From JANRKG01 sp033763635 (GTDB lineage Bacteria > Cyanobacteriota > Cyanobacteriia > GCF-001939115): a DNA stretch of 29,515 nt. The notes beneath the pieces are model-generated. The model was not told the origin of the DNA. It did no database searches and saw only the letters and a list, made by a program, of their open reading frames with translations. The position numbers were made by a program, and so were the translations under genes. Of the stretch, positions 6,304 through 13,466 are shown in pieces. The stretch is from NCBI GenBank assembly GCA_033763635.1, contig JANRKG010000111.1:1-29515 (forward strand), given 5' to 3'. The stretch's first letter is position 1; each line of letters opens with the position of its first letter.

Positions 6304-7549
6304 GAACAGTGGCGATCGAATTTCCAAGAACTTCATCCAGCACCAGAGTTGCACTGCCGCTTAAAGTCATTTCCAGACTCAAGGATAGGTTCGCAACCTC
6401 CACTCCCTTCATCAGTTCGTTCAGGGCTGTTTCCAGTTTTACGCCCGGATTAATCGCAATCCAGCCATCGGGAGTCCCTTCTCGCACTTCAAAGTGTAAA
6501 TGTGGCCCTGTGGAATTCCCGGTACTACCGACCCGTCCAATCACAGCCCCCTGTTTCACCAGTTCCCCTGGTTGCACAAAGATCTCTGAGAGGTGCCCGT
6601 AGAGGGTCTGACGAACTGCTTGATCTTTATTGTTAGGGTCCGGGTGGTCCAGTACGACCGTCAGCCCATATCCACCCAGGAAATCCGCGATCGCTACTCG
6701 ACCCTCATAAGCCGCTACGACAGGGGTTCCCATTTCCGCTGCCAAATCCGCCCCGGAATGGAAGCTCAGATTGCCACTAATGGGATGGGTGCGCCAGCCA
6801 AATAGAGAGGAAATGGGGGCCGGAATGGCAAGGGGAAAGAGTAATCTACGATTACCATTACCCAACATGGCCGGAGGCTGAGGGGTACGCCTGTAGTAGG
6901 TGAGCACTGAAAAGGGATTGCCTGAATAAGGGCTAAACGCCAGGGAACCCACCCGAATCGAGGTAGGGGATTGGGGCATCGTCACCGTTGGGTAACTGGC
7001 CCAGTTCGACTCACGAGGTCGCGGAGTCCAGGTATCGCCCTGAGCCGCACGGGCACTAGATGAAGGCATCGTGACCCCTGGCGCACAACCACTACCAACC
7101 CCCTGACCATTTTGGACGATCGTTTGACACCCCGTAGATCGCTCCGTTAGCACCACAGAACTGGGAGCCTCATACTCCGTTGCCCCAAGATTGTAGCGGG
7201 TGGTGTCAATATAGGCTCCACCGGGATTTGCAGCAGGGCTTTGGGAAGCGGCGGGCACAGGAGGCGAAACTTCGGGGGGGGCGATCGGTTGCGGAACCAC
7301 AACGGGCGGCAAGGCTTGCGGTTCTGGAGTGACCGTAGCGGGGGGAGCGATCGGCACCACTTCCTCTACAGGGGCCATTTCCGTTGTCGCAGGGGCGATC
7401 GGTTGGACAGGTTCGGTAGGCGTTTGTGCCCATACCATGCTGCTGCTGAGAACGCCAATCCCTCCAAGCAACGCCAATCCCTTGGTCCATAGTGTCAGGG
7501 AACTTAGGGTTCTCTGATGGGCGTGAATTGTTTTATGCAGATCAGTCAT
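6170..7549 (-). CDS. Secreted M23 family metallopeptidase
   Basis: A 459-residue peptidoglycan endopeptidase of the lysostaphin/LytM type, probably periplasmic. A signal peptide ends near residue 41 (LALLGGIGVLSSSMVWA-QT). Residues 43-110 are a Pro/Ala/Val-rich linker. The M23 domain covers about 245-370: FGWRTHPISG, Zn ligands His264 and Asp268 in FHSGADLAAEMGTPV, YGHLS with His319, and GPHLHFEVR with His350 and His352, so all metal and catalytic residues are present. The 90 residues after the domain have no known motif, and the last 44 codons are antisense to the Fe-S domain of the aldo/keto reductase, as if the original stop had been lost. The enzyme should be active. Confidence 0.92.
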   Translation of the reverse strand: MTDLHKTIHAHQRTLSSLTLWTKGLALLGGIGVLSSSMVWAQTPTEPVQPIAPATTEMAPVEEVVPIAPPATVTPEPQALPPVVVPQPIAPPEVSPPVPAASQSPAANPGGAYIDTTRYNLGATEYEAPSSVVLTERSTGCQTIVQNGQGVGSGCAPGVTMPSSSARAAQGDTWTPRPRESNWASYPTVTMPQSPTSIRVGSLAFSPYSGNPFSVLTYYRRTPQPPAMLGNGNRRLLFPLAIPAPISSLFGWRTHPISGNLSFHSGADLAAEMGTPVVAAYEGRVAIADFLGGYGLTVVLDHPDPNNKDQAVRQTLYGHLSEIFVQPGELVKQGAVIGRVGSTGNSTGPHLHFEVREGTPDGWIAINPGVKLETALNELMKGVEVANLSLSLEMTLSGSATLVLDEVLGNSIATVPTIPTIAALPAPLTVGGNLAEDLELRGVQGNEVSSRRTPYSDSL

Positions 7550-7741
7550 GCCTGTTGTGCCTCAGAAGCTCAGATATCAGACGGATGGAACCCGTTACTT
7601 GAATTTACAGTTACTTGAATTTGTGAGATGGACCCGATCGCAATCCAGAAATAGAAGCAAACGGTAGATAACTTTTTGCGCTCCAAAATGGACTGTACTT
7701 CACTGGGAAAGATGGTTACATCCTTCATTTGGGTGAGGACA

Positions 7742-8557
7742 TCAAGCCCCTCGGCCATTATAGCCAAGACTCATTGTACCGGGTTGGAGGCAAACTTCTG
7801 AGACTTGCCCCTGTTGGGAGGGGAGAAGTTGGACCCTTAACGCTCCAGTCGCAGTGACCCCAATGAGCGTTCCCCGTTGACCGCCCCATTCCACCTCTGC
7901 TCCCCGTCCTGCCAGCAATTCCAGGTAGGAGGGCAAGACCGCTTCACACCCCCGCTGTTGCCAATGCAGCACTCCGGTCCAAATGCCCCAAAGAACGATC
8001 GCCGCCAGGAATTCTAAACTTTGAATCTCCGTCTCCTGGGTAGCCTCCAGCACTGTAATTCCGGTTGTAGGCACTGGATTTTTCCAGTTCACCCCCACCC
8101 CCACGACTGCACGGGCGACCCGCCCTTCCTGTAGGCGAGTTTCCGTCAAAATTCCTCCCAACTTACGTCCCCGAATGACCAGATCGTTGGGCCACTTGAT
8201 GTGAACCGGAATCGCAAACGCCCTGAACGTCTGAGCAATTCCCCAGGCGCTTCCCATTGTCAACTGGGCCGCGACCTGGGCAGGTAAATCGGGGGTTAGA
8301 AACAACGAGAGGTACAATCCTCCCAGGGGAGAGGACCACTGACGGCCCCATTGCCCCCGTCCGGCCTGTTGTTCCAGGGCTAATACTGCTGTTCCGGGTG
8401 CAACCCCCTGTTCCACCAGTTCCCAGAGGCGATCGTTGGTAGAAGGCAGACAGGAAAAAACATGCAGGGTCGGCGGAGTCGGCTTAATTGGGGAATTCAG
8501 ACGCGCTCGAAGGGTGTCCCAGACGGCAGTAAATTGCAGCAGATCGAAGGCTTGCAT
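7742..8557 (-). CDS. birA: Biotin--[acetyl-CoA-carboxylase] ligase
   Basis: This enzyme attaches biotin, through biotinyl-AMP, to the carrier subunit of acetyl-CoA carboxylase (EC 6.3.4.15). The 271 residues cover only the catalytic and C-terminal domains. There is no N-terminal helix-turn-helix, so it is not expected to be a repressor like E. coli BirA. Visible motifs are the biotinyl-AMP loop GRGQWGR (66-72), KWPND (121-125), and KLGGIL with catalytic Lys132, then VVGVGVNW. A small SH3-like domain lies at the end. The gene diverges from the PgeF-type gene with only 37 bp between the starts, so their promoters must overlap or reach into coding sequence. Confidence 0.93.
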   Translation of the reverse strand: MQAFDLLQFTAVWDTLRARLNSPIKPTPPTLHVFSCLPSTNDRLWELVEQGVAPGTAVLALEQQAGRGQWGRQWSSPLGGLYLSLFLTPDLPAQVAAQLTMGSAWGIAQTFRAFAIPVHIKWPNDLVIRGRKLGGILTETRLQEGRVARAVVGVGVNWKNPVPTTGITVLEATQETEIQSLEFLAAIVLWGIWTGVLHWQQRGCEAVLPSYLELLAGRGAEVEWGGQRGTLIGVTATGALRVQLLPSQQGQVSEVCLQPGTMSLGYNGRGA

Positions 8558-8594
8558 GGCTGATAGGATAGAAGCAAAAGTTTACATTAATCGA

Positions 8595-9392
8595 ATGCAC
8601 ACCTGGCATTGGCACACCTGGGAAGGGCTTCCCTATCTGACCTGTAGCCTACTGGACCCCTGGCCCCACGGCTTCTTTACAAATCACTTTTGGCCCCAAA
8701 ACCCCCTGGATCTGACTCCTGTTTTACACCCGATCGCCCCCTTCTATCGGACTCGCCAGGTTCACGGCAATGTAGTCTTAACCCCCACCGAAATCGGAGC
8801 CTCGGCAGCGACTCTAGCGTTTGAAGACTTGCCTTCTGCTGATGGATTGCTGACTGACCAGGCAGATCAGGCCGTCTGGGTTTGTACCGCTGATTGCACC
8901 CCGGTCTTAATTGGAGATGCGGTCACGGGGCAGGTGGCAGCCGTGCATGCAGGGTGGCGGGGGACAGCCACCAAAATTGTATTGCAGGCGATCGCTCGGT
9001 TACAGGACCAGGGGAGCCAACTCTCTAATCTCCGAGTTGCATTGGGTCCAGCCATCGCTGGGGAGGTCTATCAGGTCGGCAAGAATGTCGCGATGGAAGT
9101 AGGAGCGACCATCGCCCAACCCAATGCTTCTGAAAACCCAGAAACCGTTCTAGAAGCCCTCTATCAGCTTCCTCAACCTCCTATCCTGCCCGACCCCCAT
9201 CCAGAAAGGGTGCGGTTGGATGTCCGACGGGTCATTGCTCTGCAACTGGATCGATTGGGATTGCAACCCGAACAGATTACGATCGCTCCCCACTGTACGT
9301 TTCAGCAACCTGATTATTTTTTCTCGTACCGCCGCACTCAACAAAAACAGGTGCAATGGTCTGGAATTGTTAGCAGAAATGCAGGATTCTAA
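8595..9392 (+). CDS. pgeF: PgeF/YfiH family protein (polyphenol oxidase or peptidoglycan editing factor)
   Basis: The start at ATG 8595 gives 265 residues. An ATG at 8556 would overlap the birA start and is less likely. The fold is that of the multicopper-polyphenol-oxidase-like (LACC1/YfiH) family. Metal and catalytic residues are visible: RQVHG (His57), CTADCTPVLIGD (Cys101), AAVHAGWRGTA (His118), and the C-terminal HCTF-x-Q-x-DYFFSYRR block. Relatives remove wrongly inserted L-Ser from peptidoglycan precursors or act as purine nucleoside hydrolases/phosphorylases and adenosine deaminases. I cannot decide which activity applies here. The 3' end faces the DUF3172 gene, with a strong palindrome between them. 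Confidence 0.9.
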   Translation: MHTWHWHTWEGLPYLTCSLLDPWPHGFFTNHFWPQNPLDLTPVLHPIAPFYRTRQVHGNVVLTPTEIGASAATLAFEDLPSADGLLTDQADQAVWVCTADCTPVLIGDAVTGQVAAVHAGWRGTATKIVLQAIARLQDQGSQLSNLRVALGPAIAGEVYQVGKNVAMEVGATIAQPNASENPETVLEALYQLPQPPILPDPHPERVRLDVRRVIALQLDRLGLQPEQITIAPHCTFQQPDYFFSYRRTQQKQVQWSGIVSRNAGF

Positions 9393-9442
9393 CAGGGATG
9401 GAAAATGAATTAGGGATGCCCAATGAAAACACCCAAGGAACA

Positions 9443-9468
9443 GAGAGACGCGAAATTTCGCGTCTCTC
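9443..9468. terminator. 26-bp perfect palindrome between convergent genes
   Basis: The palindrome has arms GAGAGACGCGAAA and TTTCGCGTCTCTC and no mismatch. On the minus strand it is followed by a T-rich tail (TGTTCCTTGGGTGTTTT), as a terminator of the DUF3172 gene would be. On the plus strand it lies 50 bp after the PgeF-type gene and could stop that transcript as well. The stem and tail resemble the hairpin at 26103-26128. Confidence 0.7.
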
Positions 9469-9494
9469 GTTAGGATGGGGTCCGTCTAATCCAG

Positions 9495-10016
9495 TTAGGA
9501 AGGTGACGATCCACCCAATTGATTCAGAAACAAGTTCTGGGCGTTGTCATTTTCATACAGACAATTAATATCAGGGGAAGATTCCAGTTGTCCGGTAAAC
9601 CCAAAGGTGTTCATCCGATTCTTACATTCCTTCACCTGCTCTGCATTTACCAGTTTGCGTTGCTCCAACAGCGCCCAGTTGCTACTCCGTAGCACGCAGC
9701 CCGGTTGGGTCTTGGCCTGAGACACGTACACCTTAAAAGGATTCAGGGTAACAAACACCTTGGCATCCATCGCGATCGCACTTGCCCCATACTGCAAACA
9801 GAGGTCTTTGTTGGGGGCCGCCGTATCAATCACATCCCGACTGACGATGTTGGTAGGGCCAGAACTGGCAACAGAGGTGAAACTAATGCCCACCAGCATC
9901 CCGATCGCGAAAATCGCTCCCATGACTGCCACAGAAGCATAGTTAATTGCAGACTTGATGCCAGAGGGCTTGTTACCAACGGGTCGGTTCCCAGAAGGTT
10001 TGGAGTTACGTTTCAT
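9495..10016 (-). CDS. DUF3172 domain membrane-anchored protein
   Basis: The start at ATG 10016 (MKRNSKPSGNRPVGNKPSG) gives 173 residues. An upstream ATG at 10052 adds 12 residues that look unrelated. A basic, Pro/Gly-rich N-terminus is followed by one transmembrane segment (ASVAVMGAIFAIGMLVGISF, about residues 28-48), and then by the DUF3172 domain with the typical blocks CLQYGASAIAMDAKVFVTLNPF, KVYVSQAKTQPGCVLR and the final NTFGFTGQL-x(5)-INCLYEND-x-AQNLF. The family is essentially cyanobacterial. Its function is unknown. The orientation would place the domain outside the cytoplasm. It diverges from the SUI1-type gene with about 100 bp between. Confidence 0.88.
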   Translation of the reverse strand: MKRNSKPSGNRPVGNKPSGIKSAINYASVAVMGAIFAIGMLVGISFTSVASSGPTNIVSRDVIDTAAPNKDLCLQYGASAIAMDAKVFVTLNPFKVYVSQAKTQPGCVLRSSNWALLEQRKLVNAEQVKECKNRMNTFGFTGQLESSPDINCLYENDNAQNLFLNQLGGSSPS

Positions 10017-10118
10017 AAAAACCTTGGTTTTGAGCAGAAGAACAGGAATCAACGCTTTGCCATTTATTATAGAAGCTGGAGCGTTTAGGATGAAGGGTAG
10101 CTGCGCTCAATCATTCCT

Positions 10119-10484
10119 ATGGCTACCTCCGATCGTAAATCCAAATCCTCTAACCCCGCCACCGATCGCGTGGTCTACTCTGAGTTCGGCAATGCCAGCA
10201 ACTCATCGGCGTTTGAGCGAGGCACTCCTGATCTAACCCCCAACCAGCAGAATTTGCGGGTCCAGGTTTCGCGAAAGGGTCGGGGTGGGAAGACGGTCAC
10301 GGTGATTACAGGCTTTCAGACTAACAAAGAAACGCTCACGACCTTACTGAAGCAACTGAAGAATCAGTGCGGCACCGGAGGCACGGTTAAGGAAAATGAG
10401 CTTGAAATCCAGGGTGATCAGGCTCAAAAGCTGGTGCAGTTGCTCTCTCAGGCAGGGTACAAAGTCAAGATTAGTGGGGGGTAA
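10119..10484 (+). CDS. SUI1/YciH family translation initiation factor
   Basis: A 121-residue homologue of eukaryotic eIF1 and E. coli YciH. An acidic and Ser-rich N-terminus (1-45) is followed by the SUI1 domain (46-121): LRVQVSRKGRGGKTVTVITG, then LLKQLKNQCGTGGTVKENELEIQGDQ, and the final GYKVKISGG. Bacterial members affect the fidelity of start-site selection, but their physiological role is minor or unclear. The ATG at 10119 has only a weak ribosome site. Downstream, a GC-rich hairpin at 10577-10595 may end its transcript. Confidence 0.92.
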   Translation: MATSDRKSKSSNPATDRVVYSEFGNASNSSAFERGTPDLTPNQQNLRVQVSRKGRGGKTVTVITGFQTNKETLTTLLKQLKNQCGTGGTVKENELEIQGDQAQKLVQLLSQAGYKVKISGG

Positions 10485-10576
10485 CGTCGGTCAGTCTTCC
10501 CCTCCCCCTTCAATGTTGACATTCCCATAACATCCCCTAGCTCCTTTGTAACCAGATAGACGGTTGGCACAGGGTT

Positions 10577-10595
10577 CCCCCGAACTACCGGGGGG
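10577..10595 (+). terminator. GC-rich hairpin after the SUI1-type gene
   Basis: CCCCCG and CGGGGG arms around a 6-nt loop, 93 bp after the SUI1-type stop. The following ATTCGTT is only slightly T-rich, so termination is probable but not certain. Confidence 0.45.
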
Positions 10596-10612
10596 ATTCG
10601 TTACGATTGGGT

Positions 10613-10684
10613 TAAGAAAAGTGCTTCTTAGCACCATTCAAAGGTACAACATTCAAGGTTAGGGAGAGACCGCCGAGCGGTCTC
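10613..10684 (+). promoter_or_regulatory. Leader with alternative hairpins before the oxygenase cluster
   Basis: Two hairpins share bases and cannot form together: TAAGAA (10613-10618) with TTCTTA (10625-10630), and GTGCT (10621-10625) with AGCAC (10630-10634). A third, GAGACCGC (10666-10673) with GCGGTCTC (10677-10684) and a 3-nt loop, ends 8 nt before ATG 10693, so it covers the position where the ribosome should bind, including the AGGGAGAG stretch. This could regulate translation of the first cluster gene, or be a member of the GAGAC-type hairpin repeats. No known riboswitch motif was recognised. Confidence 0.4.
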
Positions 10685-10692
10685 ATTGAGCG

Positions 10693-11463
10693 ATGAAAAA
10701 CCGACTTTTGCGCGTTGAACAACTGACAGAGGGTGATCGCGATGCAATGTATGAGCTTTTAAGCCGTCATTTTGAAACCGTAAACCGATCGCAATTCGAA
10801 CAGGATTTGCAACAAAAAAATTGGGTTATTCTACTGGAAGATGCAATAACCACAATGCTTGCAGGGTTTACAACGCTCCTGATGTACGAGACAACCTTTG
10901 CCGATGACAAGTTCAGTGTTGTTTATTCGGGAGATACGATCGTAGACCCTAAAGCCTGGAGCAGTTCAATCCTGGCTCGGAGTTGGCTTGCAGCCGTCAA
11001 AAAACTCCGCTATCTCTATCCCGAAGGAAAACTTTACTGGCTGCTCATTTCCTCTGGATACCGTACCTACCGATTCTTACCTGTGTTTAGTCGGGAATTT
11101 TATCCTCGCTATGACGTAGTGACTCCGCCTAACGTCCAACAGTTCATGAATTTTCTTGCTCAGGGGCGCTTTGGTGATCACTATGATGTCACAACAGGGA
11201 TTGTGAAGTTTTCCCATCCTCAAGTGTTGCGATCGCCCTTAAGAGTTGTTCCAACGGAACGATTGCAAGATCCTCACGTTTGTTTTTTTGAGCAATGTAA
11301 TCCGGGTCATGTTCAAGGGGATGAATTGGTTTGCCTCACAGAAATTTGTGAGGAGAATTTAACTCGTGCTGGGTTACGCCTATGGTATGCAGATCAAAAT
11401 AAAAACTCATCGGGTTTACCGCTTCTGGATGGAGAAGGATGGGGAGCGGGGGTGAGGGAGTGA
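10693..11463 (+). CDS. Uncharacterised GNAT-like protein, first gene of the oxygenase cluster
   Basis: A 256-residue soluble protein. The first 110 residues look like an acyl-CoA N-acetyltransferase fold (LTEGDRDAMYELLSRHF, WVILLED-x(8)-GFTTLLMY, then SVVYSGDTIVDPKAW), but I cannot identify the pyrophosphate-binding loop, and the later part (YPEGKLYWLLISSGYRTYRFLPVF) is of no family that I know. The last 16 residues (SGLPLLDGEGWGAGVRE) look like translation of an intergenic G-rich repeat and probably are not part of the fold. The gene lies 32 bp before the Rieske-ferritin gene on the same strand, so it probably belongs to the operon. It may transfer an acyl group to the pathway product. Confidence 0.7.
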   Translation: MKNRLLRVEQLTEGDRDAMYELLSRHFETVNRSQFEQDLQQKNWVILLEDAITTMLAGFTTLLMYETTFADDKFSVVYSGDTIVDPKAWSSSILARSWLAAVKKLRYLYPEGKLYWLLISSGYRTYRFLPVFSREFYPRYDVVTPPNVQQFMNFLAQGRFGDHYDVTTGIVKFSHPQVLRSPLRVVPTERLQDPHVCFFEQCNPGHVQGDELVCLTEICEENLTRAGLRLWYADQNKNSSGLPLLDGEGWGAGVRE

Positions 11464-11495
11464 GGGGGGGTGGAACTGGATCAGGCAGCAATACA

Positions 11496-13466
11496 ATGAA
11501 CACCGCTTTAACCCAATTCCATGTGTTTAACCAACCCGATCGCTTCGTGGAGGGGTGGTATTGGGTACTTCCCTCACGGGAATTAAAAATTGGAGCCGTG
11601 AAACCCGTTACGGTGTTGGGGCGGGATCTGGCATTGTATCGGGGACAGGATGGAGGGGTGACTGCGATCGATGCCTACTGTCCCCACATGGGGGCACACC
11701 TGGCGGAAGGTCGGGTGGAAGGGAACCATCTGCGCTGTTTTTTCCATAACTGGAAGTTTAATACTGAGGGGCACTGTATTGAAGCGCCTTCCCTGGAAAA
11801 AGCCCCCCCCGTTCAGGTGAAACGTTGGCCCACGGCCGAAGCGTATGGTCTGATCTGGATTTGGGCGGGAGAAACACCCCACCATCCCCTGCCATTTGTG
11901 CCAGAACTGGAACAGGATGACTGTGAAGCGATTTTAGGATCGAGGTTTATCAAAAATTGTCATCCCAATGTGGTGATGATTAACGCGATCGATGCTCACC
12001 ATTTCAATACCGTTCACCATTTTCCAGTCAAAATTCACTTTACCAAAAGGGAATTGAACGGGAATGCGATTCAGTTCAATAACACCACGAGAGGTGGGGA
12101 GGATTCCCTGCTTGTTCGATTGCTTCTGCCGCTTTATCAAAACGAAGCGACTTACAGCCTGTGTTATTGGTATGGCATGACGGGCAGTGTCACCCTCGGC
12201 CCTGATCGCCTTCACTTCCATATCCTGTTTGCCCTGCGATTAATTGAAGGAGGGAGGACAGAAGGACAAACTGTGTTGGTAACAAAGCGGCGATCGTTTC
12301 CCGGTAGTTTCCTATTTCAAAGGGCCGTTTTAGATATCACGCGCCTGGTGGGAAATTACTTCGCTAAAGGGGATACCCGCATTTTTCAAACAATTCAATT
12401 TAATTTGAAAACACCGACACGGGAAGATCAGGCGATCGTTCAGTTTATTCACCATTTAGAACAACAGCAAGCGCTCCAGTGGAAAACTTGGGAGGTGCAG
12501 AAAGCGCAGAAAAATTTCCATCTAAACGAGGGTGGGAAAGGAACGATCGCCGGATTTTCCCTACCCGCTCTTGCAAAAGAGAACAGACTTCATCAGGTGT
12601 TGGATTCTGCACTAGAGGCGCGATCGGGGCTTTCTTCCCTTTCCCCCTCTGAAGACTCGATCGCGTGGCCGATGGAATTTTTTGGATTGCATCAGGTCAA
12701 GATTTTTCAGGAATCTTCTTCAGCAGAACAACAGGCTATCCTGCAACAGGCGAACCGGGGACTATTGGAGGAAGCCTATTGGGTGGAGAAGGCAGGAATG
12801 GGGTACATGGCGAAAATGGCACTCCTGGCAGAGAATACGGAAGAACGAATGTTATACAACCTGTTTGCGGCGGATGAAACGCTGCACATGGCACAACTCA
12901 GTGCTTTCCTACCCCATTCCCAGCCCGCCAATTTGGATGACCCATTTCTCCGGTTTTTGTCGGACTTGGCAGAGTGTCCTGATCGACAAGTCTTGTTATT
13001 TGTCATCCAGATCGTTTTGGAAGGATGGGGATTGAGTCACTACCGAGATCTGTCTAAGCATGCACAACATCCAGCTTTAGCAACCCTCTTTCGCAATTTC
13101 CTTCAGGAAGAATCTCGACATCATGCTTCCGGTGTCACCCTGTTTAATCAAGCAGTCCTTTCCCAGGCGAGTCGTTCCATCCTGTTCGAAGCATTAGAGA
13201 GGTTTTTGGGAATGGTGCGGCCTGGTCCTCAGCGTCTTGTAGGTAAGATCGCCACCATCAAAGGCGGTCTCTCTTCGTCCCAAGCGGCACAGGTGTTTGA
13301 AGAACTGCAAACAGAGGTCCACAGCGGCACTCGCTTGCGGTTGTTGCGATCGTTAATGCGGGGAGAAACTGCGAATGGGATTGTGCAGGAACTAGACGAT
13401 CGGGGAGCATTCCAACCCCTCTCTGTTGCCCAATGTGTCCAGCTTTGGAAAGGACAACCATCATGA
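11496..13466 (+). CDS. Rieske oxygenase fused to a ferritin-like diiron domain
   Basis: The start at ATG 11496 (MNTALTQFHVF) gives 656 residues; a GTG/ATG further up would run into repeat-like G-rich DNA. Residues 15-110 are a Rieske domain with Cys62, His64, Cys81 and His84 (AYCPHMGAHLAEG and LRCFFHNW). Residues 160-320 are the oxygenase catalytic domain with the iron site DAHHFNTVH (Asp166, His169, His174; D-x-x-H-x(4)-H). Residues 415-560 are a second iron domain of ferritin type: Glu near 426, E-x-x-H at 461-464 (AADETLH), Glu509, and EESRHH at 538-543. So one chain carries a [2Fe-2S] cluster, a mononuclear iron and probably a diiron centre. I know no characterised protein with this order. 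Its TGA overlaps the next ATG by 4 bp. Confidence 0.85.
   Translation: MNTALTQFHVFNQPDRFVEGWYWVLPSRELKIGAVKPVTVLGRDLALYRGQDGGVTAIDAYCPHMGAHLAEGRVEGNHLRCFFHNWKFNTEGHCIEAPSLEKAPPVQVKRWPTAEAYGLIWIWAGETPHHPLPFVPELEQDDCEAILGSRFIKNCHPNVVMINAIDAHHFNTVHHFPVKIHFTKRELNGNAIQFNNTTRGGEDSLLVRLLLPLYQNEATYSLCYWYGMTGSVTLGPDRLHFHILFALRLIEGGRTEGQTVLVTKRRSFPGSFLFQRAVLDITRLVGNYFAKGDTRIFQTIQFNLKTPTREDQAIVQFIHHLEQQQALQWKTWEVQKAQKNFHLNEGGKGTIAGFSLPALAKENRLHQVLDSALEARSGLSSLSPSEDSIAWPMEFFGLHQVKIFQESSSAEQQAILQQANRGLLEEAYWVEKAGMGYMAKMALLAENTEERMLYNLFAADETLHMAQLSAFLPHSQPANLDDPFLRFLSDLAECPDRQVLLFVIQIVLEGWGLSHYRDLSKHAQHPALATLFRNFLQEESRHHASGVTLFNQAVLSQASRSILFEALERFLGMVRPGPQRLVGKIATIKGGLSSSQAAQVFEELQTEVHSGTRLRLLRSLMRGETANGIVQELDDRGAFQPLSVAQCVQLWKGQPS

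Noticed and set aside
7570..7767. 65-codon minus-strand frame after birA
   Set aside because: It overlaps the end of birA, has no ribosome site, and shows no recognisable protein pattern.
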